A stretch of 64,000 nucleotides of DNA from positions 992,001 to 1,056,000 of the forward strand of contig CALSPZ010000001.1 of assembly GCA_943788365.1 (NCBI GenBank). The letters are read 5' to 3'. How positions within the stretch are numbered: the first letter of the stretch is position 1; each line of letters opens with the position of its first letter. The position numbers and the translations under genes were made by a program. Below the pieces are notes generated by a model that was not told the DNA's origin, did not search any database, and saw only the letters and a list, made by a program, of their open reading frames with translations. Positions 1 to 8,621 of this stretch are shown piece after piece. The DNA comes from CAJQGY01 sp905478015 (GTDB lineage Bacteria; Pseudomonadota; Gammaproteobacteria; Magnimaribacterales; D2472).

Positions 1-112
1 GCCAGAACTAGCACCATTCCTACAAGGTAGGTTCTTTCTTATGATGGGCTTAACCGATGCGGTTCCTATGATCGGCGTTGGTCTTGGAATGTATATGCTT
101 TTTGCAATATAA
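1..112 (+). CDS. atpE: ATP synthase F0 subunit c (3' end only)
   Basis: Only the last 36 codons and the TAA stop are inside the window; reading begins at base 2. The visible part is the second helix of the c-ring hairpin. It carries the Leu-Thr-Asp-Ala-Val-Pro-Met-Ile motif, whose aspartate matches the proton-carrying carboxylate (Asp61 in E. coli). The c-ring in the inner membrane turns as protons pass and drives the F1 head. It is followed 18 bases later by atpF, as in other gammaproteobacterial atp operons. Identification is secure despite truncation. Confidence 0.95.
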   Translation, partial: PELAPFLQGRFFLMMGLTDAVPMIGVGLGMYMLFAI

Positions 113-130
113 AAAAACAGAAGACTTAAT

Positions 131-601
131 ATGAATATAAACGCAACCTTACTTGCTCAAGCTATAGTATTTATAATTTTTGTAGCTATATGTATGAAAT
201 ATGTATATCCGCAAATTTTAGCAGTTATGCAAGAAAGAGAGAAAAGAATATCCGATGGTCTTGAGGCGGCTAAAAAAGCAGACGACTCGCTCGAAGAAGC
301 AAAGCTAGCTTTTGACAAAGAGCTCAATCAAGCCAAAGAAGAGGCGGCAGATATTCTAAAAAAAGCAAACAACCGAGCTTCGCAAATTGTTACAGATGCT
401 TCTACAAAAGCAGAAACAGAGGCAGAAAAAATAATGACCTCAGCATCTGCAAACATAGAAAGCGAGACAAACAGAGCCAAAGAAGAGCTTAGGCAGCAGA
501 TGTCAGATATTATCATTGACACAACAGAAAAAATTCTCGGTGATGAAATATCATCAGAAAAGCATGATGATATTCTTAAAAAAGCGGCTAAGGAGCTTTA
601 A
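131..601 (+). CDS. atpF: ATP synthase F0 subunit b
   Basis: This 156-residue protein has the same length as E. coli subunit b. One N-terminal membrane helix (about residues 5-27) is followed by a long charged, Ala/Glu/Lys-rich coiled coil to the C terminus, which is the peripheral stalk holding the F1 head still. The arrangement of N-terminal anchor, polar hinge and extended helix is diagnostic together with its place between atpE and atpH. Its stop overlaps the start of atpH by one base (TAATG), so the two are probably translationally coupled. Confidence 0.96.
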   Translation: MNINATLLAQAIVFIIFVAICMKYVYPQILAVMQEREKRISDGLEAAKKADDSLEEAKLAFDKELNQAKEEAADILKKANNRASQIVTDASTKAETEAEKIMTSASANIESETNRAKEELRQQMSDIIIDTTEKILGDEISSEKHDDILKKAAKEL

Positions 602-1137
602 TGATTGAGCTAACACCACTAGCAAGACCGTATGCAAAAGCAATGTTTGCTGCGGCCCTAGAGGATAAAAGTCTTACAGACACCTCAAAAGAGCTAGAAA
701 CAATAGCACTTGCAGCTAACTCTCCTGAGGTGGCAAGCGCAATTGAAAATCCTTCTTTATCAAGAAAACAGGTTGTTAGTTTATTGTTAGAACTTTTTGA
801 AGGCGAGATATCAGATAAGTCCAAAAAACTATTATCAATCCTTGCCGAAAATAAAAGATTAAATCTTTTTAAAACAATTTTTGTTATTTATACAGAGCTT
901 GTTCAAGAGCATAAAAATCAAAACTCTATCAAGGTTTTTGTTGCCTCCAAACCCAGCCAAGAGGCTCAATCTTCTATCGAAGAAAAGCTTCAATCTAAAT
1001 ATGGAAGCGACGCAAAAATAACATTTTCAGAAGACCCAAAAATGATGGGCGGCCTAGCAATAAAGGTAGGCGACGAAACATTAGATCTTTCCATAAGGGG
1101 CAAGGTCAACAAACTTGTAAACCAATTAAATTTTTAA
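601..1137 (+). CDS. atpH: ATP synthase F1 subunit delta
   Basis: The 178-residue product matches the usual length of the delta (OSCP) subunit. The N-terminal half is helical, beginning with the family-typical sequence around ARPYAKAMF, and the C-terminal part contains the MMGGLAIKVGD segment followed by a D-x-S-I-R-G-K-V motif close to the end. Delta joins the b stalk to the top of the alpha-beta head. The gene sits inside the atp operon, overlapping atpF by one base and ending 9 bases before atpA. Confidence 0.95.
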   Translation: MIELTPLARPYAKAMFAAALEDKSLTDTSKELETIALAANSPEVASAIENPSLSRKQVVSLLLELFEGEISDKSKKLLSILAENKRLNLFKTIFVIYTELVQEHKNQNSIKVFVASKPSQEAQSSIEEKLQSKYGSDAKITFSEDPKMMGGLAIKVGDETLDLSIRGKVNKLVNQLNF

Positions 1138-1146
1138 GGTGAAAAT

Positions 1147-2691
1147 ATGAGTCAATTAAATCCATCAGAAATCTCAAGCGTTTTAAAAGAAAAAATCGCT
1201 GGGCTTGATCTTTCAGCAGAAAGAAAAAATGAAGGCATTATTGTTAGTGTATCTGACGGTATTGTAAGAATACATGGCATGGGCGATGTTATGTATGGAG
1301 AAGTTATAGAATTTGAAAATGGAACAAAGGGAATGGCCCTTAACCTTGAGCAAGATTCAGTAGGAGCAGTTGTGCTTGGAGATTATTTAGACCTAGTTGA
1401 GGGCCAAAAAGCACTTTGTACAGGTAAGGTTTTGGAAGTGCCTGTTGGAGAAGCAATGCTTGGAAGGGTTGTTAACACTTTGGGAACCCCTATAGATGGA
1501 AAGGGAGAAATAAAAGCAGAGAGCTCATCACCAGTAGAGGTTGTTGCTCCAGGAGTTATTGCCAGACAATCAGTTGACCAGCCTGTTCAAATAGGCTTAA
1601 AAGCTGTTGATGCAATGGTGCCAATAGGAAGGGGTCAAAGAGAGCTTATTATCGGTGACAGGCAGACTGGTAAAACAGCAGTTGCTATTGACGCTATTAT
1701 CAATCAAAAAGGAACAGGAATTAAATGTATTTATGTTGCTATTGGTCAAAAACAATCAACCGTTGCAAACGTTGTAAGAAAGCTTGAAGAATATGGGGCT
1801 ATGGAGCATACAATTATTGTTTCTGCTACCGCAGCCGACCCTGCTCCCATGCAATATTTATCAGCCTACTCGGGCTGTGCAATGGGTGAGTATTTTAGAG
1901 ACAAGGGTGAGGATGCTTTAATTGTTTATGATGACCTGTCAAAACAGGCCGTGGCTTACCGTCAGGTTTCACTATTACTTAAAAGGCCTCCAGGAAGGGA
2001 AGCTTATCCAGGAGATGTATTCTATCTTCATTCCAGATTGCTTGAGAGAGCGGCAAGGGTAAACGCTGAATATGTAGAGCAAGTCACAGGAGGAAAGGTT
2101 AAAGGCAAAACAGGATCATTAACAGCTCTTCCAATTATTGAGACCTTGGCTGGAGATGTTTCAGCCTTTGTTCCAACAAATGTTATCTCAATTACAGATG
2201 GACAAATTTACCTAGAAACAGAATTATTTAATGCAGGTGTTAGACCAGCTATTAACCCAGGCCTATCAGTCTCAAGGGTTGGTGGCTCAGCACAAACCAA
2301 AATAATGAAAAAATTAGCCGGAGGAGTGAGAACAGCTTTAGCTCAATACAGAGAACTAGCAGCCTTCTCTCAATTTGCTTCTGATCTTGATGATGCAACA
2401 AAACAACAGCTTGCAAATGGTAAAGCCTTCACAGAACTTTTAAAGCAAAAACAGTATGCTCCAATGAGTGTAGCCCAACAGGCATTAAGTTTATTTGCTG
2501 CGGATAGAGGGTATATGGCAGATGTTGAAGTTGAGAAAATCTTAGACTTTGAGGAAGCCCTTCATGGTTACCTTACAGCTGAAAAAGCTGACCTTGAAGA
2601 TCAAATTAATACAACCGGTGACTGGAATGATGATATTGAAGATCAATTCAAAGCCCTTGTTGAAGACTTTAAAAAAACACAAACTTTTTAA
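1147..2691 (+). CDS. atpA: ATP synthase F1 subunit alpha
   Basis: This 514-residue protein is the alpha subunit of the F1 hexamer. The Walker A loop GDRQTGKT is at residues 170-177, and the regulatory nucleotide site is followed by the conserved sequence around ISITDGQIYLE and the alpha signature region PAINPGLSVSRVG. Length agrees with E. coli (513). AAGGTG lies just upstream of the ATG as the ribosome binding site. Alpha binds nucleotide without catalysis and supplies the arginine finger (SVSRVG) to the neighbouring beta site. Confidence 0.98.
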   Translation: MSQLNPSEISSVLKEKIAGLDLSAERKNEGIIVSVSDGIVRIHGMGDVMYGEVIEFENGTKGMALNLEQDSVGAVVLGDYLDLVEGQKALCTGKVLEVPVGEAMLGRVVNTLGTPIDGKGEIKAESSSPVEVVAPGVIARQSVDQPVQIGLKAVDAMVPIGRGQRELIIGDRQTGKTAVAIDAIINQKGTGIKCIYVAIGQKQSTVANVVRKLEEYGAMEHTIIVSATAADPAPMQYLSAYSGCAMGEYFRDKGEDALIVYDDLSKQAVAYRQVSLLLKRPPGREAYPGDVFYLHSRLLERAARVNAEYVEQVTGGKVKGKTGSLTALPIIETLAGDVSAFVPTNVISITDGQIYLETELFNAGVRPAINPGLSVSRVGGSAQTKIMKKLAGGVRTALAQYRELAAFSQFASDLDDATKQQLANGKAFTELLKQKQYAPMSVAQQALSLFAADRGYMADVEVEKILDFEEALHGYLTAEKADLEDQINTTGDWNDDIEDQFKALVEDFKKTQTF

Positions 2692-2703
2692 ATATTAAAA
2701 AAG

Positions 2704-3564
2704 ATGGCTAATACAAAAGAAGTAAGAAAACAAATTGCGAGCATTAAAGGCACGCAAAAAATTACATCAGCCATGGAAATGGTTGCTGCTTCTAAAATGA
2801 AAAAAACTCAAGACGGGATGCTTGAGGGAAGGCCATATTCTTTAAAAATTAAAGAAGTTATCTCACATATTGCGTCAGCAAGCTCTGAATATAACCATCC
2901 TTTTTATGAAGAAAGAAAACCTAAAAAAGCATGCTTCATTGTTATCTCTTCAGACAAAGGTCTTTGCGGAGGTTTAAACATTAACTTGTTTAAACAAGTA
3001 ATTTCTAAATCAGCTGAACTAGACGCCCAAGGCATTGAGTCAACATTTGCTCTTGTAGGAACAAAAGCATCAGGCTTTTTTAAATCAGTGGGAGGGAAGG
3101 TTGTTGCTGTTGTTGAAAAATTAGGCGATAAACCAAACCCAGACGACTTAATTGGTTTTACAAAAGTGGTTTTAGACATGCACAAAAACGGCGACATTGA
3201 TCAAGCCTACCTATGCTCAAATAGTTTTGTTAATACAATGACCCAACAGCCCAAGGTTGAACAGCTTATTCCACTTTCACCAGAGGAAGATGGCGGGCCA
3301 AAATCACAGTGGGATTATATTTATGAACCAGAGGCAAAAAGTTTGCTAGATGGTTTATTAACAAGATATATAGAGTCATTAGTTTATCAAGCTGTTGTTG
3401 AAAACAATGCTTGTGAGCAAGCAGCAAAAATGATCGCAATGAAAAATGCAACAGACAACGCAGGTGATTTAATCAAAGAACTAGAACTTTTATACAACAA
3501 TGTAAGACAAGCAGCTATCACTCAAGAGCTCTCAGAGATAGTTGGTGGCGCAGCCGCAGTTTAA
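2704..3564 (+). CDS. atpG: ATP synthase F1 subunit gamma
   Basis: The 286-residue product starts with the gamma-family N terminus (KEVRKQIASIKGTQKITSAM) and ends with the matching C-terminal helix, including the conserved ITQELSEIVGGAAAV. These two helices form the central shaft that turns inside the alpha-beta hexamer. The Rossmann-like middle domain contains SSDKGLCGGLN. Spacing to atpA and atpD is about 12 bases on each side, consistent with one operon. Confidence 0.97.
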   Translation: MANTKEVRKQIASIKGTQKITSAMEMVAASKMKKTQDGMLEGRPYSLKIKEVISHIASASSEYNHPFYEERKPKKACFIVISSDKGLCGGLNINLFKQVISKSAELDAQGIESTFALVGTKASGFFKSVGGKVVAVVEKLGDKPNPDDLIGFTKVVLDMHKNGDIDQAYLCSNSFVNTMTQQPKVEQLIPLSPEEDGGPKSQWDYIYEPEAKSLLDGLLTRYIESLVYQAVVENNACEQAAKMIAMKNATDNAGDLIKELELLYNNVRQAAITQELSEIVGGAAAV

Positions 3565-3576
3565 GGAGAAATAAAT

Positions 3577-4974
3577 ATGAGCAACGGATTAGTAACACAA
3601 ATAATTGGAGCTGTTATCGATGTCGAATTCGAAAAAGACAACATTCCAAAAGTATATGAAGCTCTTTTGATTGAGGAGAGTGGAACAACACTAGAGGTTC
3701 AACAGCAATTAGGTGATGGCGTTGTTAGAACAATTGCCATGGGTGTAACAGAGGGGTTAAAAAGAGGCCTTGTAGTTGCAAGAACCAATGCTCCTATCTC
3801 TGTTCCTGTTGGACAAGAAACACTTGGAAGAATTATGGATGTTCTTGGAAATCCAATTGATGAAAAGGGCCCTATTGGTGAGAAAGAAAAAATGCCTATA
3901 CATAGAAAGCCACCTAGTTATACAGATCAATCTGCATCAAATGACATTCTTGAAACAGGCATTAAGGTTATCGACCTTATGTGTCCATTTGCCAAGGGTG
4001 GAAAAGTTGGTTTATTCGGTGGAGCTGGTGTTGGTAAAACAGTTAACATGATGGAGCTTATTAATAATATTGCTCTTCAACATTCAGGTCTTTCGGTTTT
4101 CACCGGTGTGGGTGAAAGAACAAGAGAAGGGAATGATTTCTATTACGAGATGCAAGAATCTGGAGTTGTAAATATTGAAAAACCTGAAGATTCAAAAGTA
4201 GCAATGGTATACGGTCAGATGAATGAGCCCCCAGGAAACAGATTAAGGGTTGCTCTTACCGGACTAACTATGGCAGAAAAATTTAGAGATGATGGAAAAG
4301 ATGTTCTTTTGTTTATCGATAATATCTATCGTTATACACTGGCAGGTGTTGAGGTATCAGCCCTTCTAGGAAGAATGCCATCTGCTGTTGGATATCAGCC
4401 AACACTAGCAGAGGAAATGGGCGCGCTTCAAGAAAGAATTACCTCAACCAATACTGGCTCTATTACTTCAATTCAAGCTGTATATGTTCCAGCTGATGAT
4501 TTAACAGACCCATCTCCTGCGACAACATTTGCCCATTTGGACGCAACTGTTGTTTTATCAAGACAAATTTCTGAGCTGGGTATTTATCCTGCTGTAGATC
4601 CACTTGACTCAACAAGCAGACAGTTGGATCCTTTTGTTGTTGGTGATGAGCACTATGCAGTAGCACAAGGAGTTCAAAAAATATTACAAAGATATAATGA
4701 ACTTAAAGATATTATTGCTATTTTGGGTATGGATGAACTTTCTGAAGAGGATAAAGGATTGGTAGCAAGGGCCAGGAAAGCACAAAAATTCCTATCTCAA
4801 CCATTCTTTGTTGCAGAAATTTTTACAGGTACTCCTGGAAAATATGTATCACTTGATGACACTATTAAAGCGTTTAAAGGCTTATTGGCAGGCGACTATG
4901 ACGACCTTCCAGAACAGGCGTTTTACATGGTTGGAACTATAGAAGAAGCTGTAGAAAAAGCTAAAACGTTATAA
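3577..4974 (+). CDS. atpD: ATP synthase F1 subunit beta
   Basis: The catalytic beta subunit, 465 residues. The Walker A loop GGAGVGKT is at residues 148-155, the catalytic glutamate lies in GVGERTREGND, Walker B is LLFIDNIYR, and the DELSEEDK motif lies in the C-terminal helical domain. All catalytic motifs are intact. AAGGAG lies just upstream of the ATG. atpC starts two bases after the stop. Confidence 0.98.
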   Translation: MSNGLVTQIIGAVIDVEFEKDNIPKVYEALLIEESGTTLEVQQQLGDGVVRTIAMGVTEGLKRGLVVARTNAPISVPVGQETLGRIMDVLGNPIDEKGPIGEKEKMPIHRKPPSYTDQSASNDILETGIKVIDLMCPFAKGGKVGLFGGAGVGKTVNMMELINNIALQHSGLSVFTGVGERTREGNDFYYEMQESGVVNIEKPEDSKVAMVYGQMNEPPGNRLRVALTGLTMAEKFRDDGKDVLLFIDNIYRYTLAGVEVSALLGRMPSAVGYQPTLAEEMGALQERITSTNTGSITSIQAVYVPADDLTDPSPATTFAHLDATVVLSRQISELGIYPAVDPLDSTSRQLDPFVVGDEHYAVAQGVQKILQRYNELKDIIAILGMDELSEEDKGLVARARKAQKFLSQPFFVAEIFTGTPGKYVSLDDTIKAFKGLLAGDYDDLPEQAFYMVGTIEEAVEKAKTL

Positions 4975-4976
4975 GT

Positions 4977-5390
4977 ATGAGCACTATCAAGATCAACATA
5001 GTTTCTTCAAGTGAAGAAATCTATTCCGGCGAAGGAACTATGGTTTATGCAACCGGTTCGCTGGGTGAAATTGGTGTCGCTCCAGGACATACGCCTCTTT
5101 TAACTGGTTTAGCACCCGGCCCAGTTCGGGTTGTTAATGGATCAGAAGAAGAGGCATTTTTTTGCTCTGGAGGGTTTCTAGAAATCCAGCCAGACTTAGT
5201 GACAGTTCTTTCTGATACCGCCGAGCGTGCAGAGAATTTAGATGAGGCTGAGGCTATAAAAGCAAAAGAAGCGGCAGAGAAAGATCTAGCCAACCAAGAT
5301 GCAACTCTTGATTACGCAAAAGCAGCATCTCAATTAGCCGAAGCAGTAGCAAGGCTCAAAACAATTCAAAAACTTCGTAAAAAGCAGTAA
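4977..5390 (+). CDS. atpC: ATP synthase F1 subunit epsilon
   Basis: The 137-residue product matches the epsilon subunit. An N-terminal beta sandwich (with GEIGVAPGHTPLLTGLAPGPVR) is followed by a C-terminal helical hairpin rich in Ala/Glu/Lys. Epsilon contacts gamma and the c-ring and can inhibit ATP hydrolysis through the C-terminal helices. It is the last gene of the atp operon; glmU follows after 31 bases, so read-through into glmU is possible. Confidence 0.95.
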   Translation: MSTIKINIVSSSEEIYSGEGTMVYATGSLGEIGVAPGHTPLLTGLAPGPVRVVNGSEEEAFFCSGGFLEIQPDLVTVLSDTAERAENLDEAEAIKAKEAAEKDLANQDATLDYAKAASQLAEAVARLKTIQKLRKKQ

Positions 5391-5421
5391 TATAAGTATT
5401 AATTTTAAACATTAAATTAAT

Positions 5422-6780
5422 GTGAACATACATACTATTATTCTTGCTGCTGGCGAAGGCTCAAGAATGAACTCTAATCGTGCAAAATCCCTTCAGCAAA
5501 TAGGCGGCACATCTATGTTAGAGAAAATATGCAATACCGCCGGAAAAATCACAAAGAATATAACCCTGGTTGTTGGATACGACAAAGAGTCAATTATTGA
5601 TGAAGCAAAAAAATTATCCCATCTCAACATAACCACAAGCCTTCAGCCCAGGCCAATTGGAACTGGAGATGCAGTTAAGTGTGGTTTAGACAAAGTATCA
5701 GATAACTCTAAAGTTTTAGTACTTTACGGGGACGTTCCTTTAATAAAAGAAGATACATTAAATGACTTAATTAGCGCATCTACTGAAGGCGCCTCAATAC
5801 TTACCACTGTTTTAGAGAACCCGTTTGGCTACGGAAGAGTCAAAAAAAATAAAGATGGCCATGCTCTTTCAATAGTTGAAGAGAAAGACGCATCTGAATC
5901 TGAGAGAGAAATAAAACAAGTTTTTACAGGCGTATTGTGTGTAGACAAAGATCTTTTAGCCGAAGGCTTATCTGAGATTAAAAATGAGAATGCTGCTAAC
6001 GAATTTTACTTAACTGATTTAGTTTCTATAATGAATCTTAAAGGCGTAAAGATAAATACATGTGACGCTTCTAACGAAGAGGTCCAAGGCGCCAATAATA
6101 AAAAAGAGCTAGAAAGGCTAGAGACAATATATCGATCCATGAAAACAGAAGAATTATTTGATTTAGGCATTACCGTTATCGACGCATCAAGGTTAGATGT
6201 AAGAGGGACGGTGGAGGCTGGAAAAGATTGCACAATCGATGTGAACGTTATTTTAGAAGGCGAAGTGGTTCTTGGTAATAATGTTTACATTGGACCAAAT
6301 ACTATTTTAAAAGACGTGCATATTGGTGACGGTTCAAGGGTTGAGGCTTTCTCGCATCTAGTAAGCGCAAAAGTTGGAGAGAAGTGTGTAATTGGCCCTT
6401 ATGCAAGGCTTAGAGAGGGAAGTGACATTAAGAATCTTGCCAAAGTGGGTAATTTTGTAGAGACAAAAAATACAACCTTAGGCGAGGGATCAAAAGCAAA
6501 TCATTTTACTTATCTTGGCGACACAAATGTTGGCACCAAAACAAATATTGGAGCAGGAACCATTACTTGTAATTATGATGGCACTAATAAGCATAAAACT
6601 ATAATTGGAGATAATAGCTTTATAGGAAGTAACTCTTCTTTAGTGGCCCCAGTTGAAATCGGCAACAGTTCAACCATTGCTGCAGGTTCGGTTATTACAA
6701 AAAATGTTCCAGAAGATGCTCTTGGTGTCGGAAGATCTAAACAAACAAACAAAGACAACTGGTCTAAGAAAAAGGATTAA
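5422..6780 (+). CDS. glmU: Bifunctional GlcNAc-1-P uridyltransferase / GlcN-1-P acetyltransferase
   Basis: This 452-residue enzyme makes UDP-GlcNAc for peptidoglycan and lipopolysaccharide. The N-terminal nucleotidyltransferase domain opens with ILAAGEGSRMNS. The C-terminal left-handed beta-helix holds hexapeptide repeats and the acetyltransferase segment (HFTYLGD, GAGTITCNYDG). The start is GTG: an ATG two bases upstream would read straight into TGA, so GTG at 5422 is the only sensible start. Linkage to the atp operon upstream and glmS downstream is classical in gammaproteobacteria. Confidence 0.96.
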   Translation: MNIHTIILAAGEGSRMNSNRAKSLQQIGGTSMLEKICNTAGKITKNITLVVGYDKESIIDEAKKLSHLNITTSLQPRPIGTGDAVKCGLDKVSDNSKVLVLYGDVPLIKEDTLNDLISASTEGASILTTVLENPFGYGRVKKNKDGHALSIVEEKDASESEREIKQVFTGVLCVDKDLLAEGLSEIKNENAANEFYLTDLVSIMNLKGVKINTCDASNEEVQGANNKKELERLETIYRSMKTEELFDLGITVIDASRLDVRGTVEAGKDCTIDVNVILEGEVVLGNNVYIGPNTILKDVHIGDGSRVEAFSHLVSAKVGEKCVIGPYARLREGSDIKNLAKVGNFVETKNTTLGEGSKANHFTYLGDTNVGTKTNIGAGTITCNYDGTNKHKTIIGDNSFIGSNSSLVAPVEIGNSSTIAAGSVITKNVPEDALGVGRSKQTNKDNWSKKKD

Positions 6781-6782
6781 TC

Positions 6783-8609
6783 ATGTGTGGAATTATTGCA
6801 GCTGCCTCAAATAGGCATGTAGGAAAATTATTAGTCCAAGGCCTTCATAAAATGGAATACAGAGGCTATGACTCGGCTGGTATTGCTCTACACCAAGGGG
6901 ATAAAATCGCACACCTTAGGGCGCTTGGAAAGGTTCAGCTTTTAGAAGATAAAATGATAGCTGAAAAGCCAAAAAGTAAGCTTGGCATAGCCCATACAAG
7001 ATGGGCAACTCACGGGGAGCCGTCTGAGGCAAACGCCCACCCCCATAAATCAAAAGACAATGTTTACATTGTGCACAATGGAATTATCGAAAACTATATT
7101 GAACTTAGAGAGAGTTTGATTAGTGATGGTTATGTCTTTACCTCTCAAACGGATTCTGAGTTGGTTGCTCATTTATTAGACAAGCACTTGAGCGAAGGCT
7201 CATCAATGATTGATGCTATGTATTTAGCAAAAGAAAAGCTTGAGGGCGCTTATGCAATAGCAGCAATTGATAAAAATGACGATCAAAAGCTTGTAGTAGC
7301 TAGAAATAAATCACCACTACTACTGGGCCTTGGTACTGACGAATTTTTTGCTGCCTCCGATCCTTTGGCGATAGCCCAATATACAAATGACTTTGTATTT
7401 TTAGAAGAGGGAGATGTTGCTGAGATAACTGCTAATGGCTATAAAGTTTTGGATGCAAGCAAAAACGAAGTAGAAAGAGAGGTAACTCATATAGATATCA
7501 CCAACCAAGCAATGTCCAAAGGCGACCATAAACATTATATGGAAAAAGAAATTTATGAGCAGCCAGAGGCAATCATGAACACTATTAATGGAAGAGTTGG
7601 TGGAGATGATGTTCTCGATAACATTTTTGGCTTAGGTTCAAGCGAGCTTTTTGCTAAAGTAAAGCGTATTCAAATTGTTGCCTGCGGAACCAGTCTTCAT
7701 GCAGGAAGAGTGGCAGCTAACTGGCTTTCAGCAATTGCCGATCTCCCTTGTCAGGTAGATTATGCAAGTGAGTATAGGTATAGAAATCCTCATGTAGATA
7801 AAAATTCTTTATTGATAACCATCTCTCAATCTGGAGAAACAGCAGACACCTTGGCAGCATTGCGCTATGCAAAAGAAAAGGATTATTTAGGCAGCGTAGG
7901 TATTTGCAATGTTCCAACAAGCTCTCTCGCAAGAGAGTCTGATTTTGTCATGTTTACCAATGCAGGCCCTGAAATAGGAGTTGCCTCGACAAAAGCTTTT
8001 ACGACCCAGCTTGCAGCATTAATGCTCCTCACATTATCTTTGGCCAAAAGCAGAAATCTAAACCCAAGACTAAGAACAAGGCTAGTCAACGGACTAAGAT
8101 CCTTACCAGAAATAATAAGCGAAACCTTAGAACTTAAAGAGCAGATTTTAGAAATAGCTCCTAACATTGCCAGCAAAGAGAATGCATTATTTTTAGGCAG
8201 AGGAATTTTTTATCCAATTGCAAAAGAAGGGGCTTTGAAATTAAAAGAGATTTCTTATATCCATGCAGAGGCCTATCCAGCAGGAGAGCTAAAGCACGGG
8301 CCTTTAGCGCTTATAGATGATCAGATGCCGGTAATTGCAACAGCTCCAGAAAGTGAAATTGCCGAAAAGCTAATTTCAAACTTAGAAGAAGTTAAGGCTA
8401 GGGGCGGAGTTCTTTATGTATTTGCTGATCCATCAGTAAAAATGGATGTTAAAAATGGCGCTTTAATTAGCATGCCCAAATGCGACTTTTTACTAACACC
8501 AATTATTTACACCATCCCACTTCAAATACTTTCTTATGAGGTAGCCCTTCTAAGAGGTACGGATATTGACCAGCCAAGAAATCTAGCTAAGTCCGTTACG
8601 GTGGAATAA
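6783..8609 (+). CDS. glmS: Glutamine-fructose-6-phosphate aminotransferase (isomerizing)
   Basis: This 608-residue enzyme makes glucosamine-6-phosphate from fructose-6-phosphate and glutamine. The N-terminal nucleophile cysteine directly follows the start Met (MCGIIAA). The glutaminase domain has the TRWATHG motif, and two SIS domains follow with CGTSLHAGR and SQSGETADT. It ends in NLAKSVTVE-stop, the conserved tail whose DNA is the TnsD/Tn7 target in other bacteria. Copies of this 3' end recur four times in the next 7.7 kb, which makes this gene the anchor of the downstream island. Confidence 0.97.
   Translation: MCGIIAAASNRHVGKLLVQGLHKMEYRGYDSAGIALHQGDKIAHLRALGKVQLLEDKMIAEKPKSKLGIAHTRWATHGEPSEANAHPHKSKDNVYIVHNGIIENYIELRESLISDGYVFTSQTDSELVAHLLDKHLSEGSSMIDAMYLAKEKLEGAYAIAAIDKNDDQKLVVARNKSPLLLGLGTDEFFAASDPLAIAQYTNDFVFLEEGDVAEITANGYKVLDASKNEVEREVTHIDITNQAMSKGDHKHYMEKEIYEQPEAIMNTINGRVGGDDVLDNIFGLGSSELFAKVKRIQIVACGTSLHAGRVAANWLSAIADLPCQVDYASEYRYRNPHVDKNSLLITISQSGETADTLAALRYAKEKDYLGSVGICNVPTSSLARESDFVMFTNAGPEIGVASTKAFTTQLAALMLLTLSLAKSRNLNPRLRTRLVNGLRSLPEIISETLELKEQILEIAPNIASKENALFLGRGIFYPIAKEGALKLKEISYIHAEAYPAGELKHGPLALIDDQMPVIATAPESEIAEKLISNLEEVKARGGVLYVFADPSVKMDVKNGALISMPKCDFLLTPIIYTIPLQILSYEVALLRGTDIDQPRNLAKSVTVE
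8589..8609 (+). repeat. glmS 3'-end repeat, resident copy (R0)
   Basis: The last seven codons of glmS, encoding K-S-V-T-V-E-stop (core TCC GTT ACG GTG GAA TAA). This is the reference for the repeats R1-R4 downstream. About 12 bases later a weaker echo (CGGTTGAT at 8622-8629) begins the duplicated lipoprotein cassette, and the same position in the second copy of that cassette is a full glmS-end repeat. Confidence 0.75.
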
Positions 8610-8621
8610 GGAAAGGTTTCT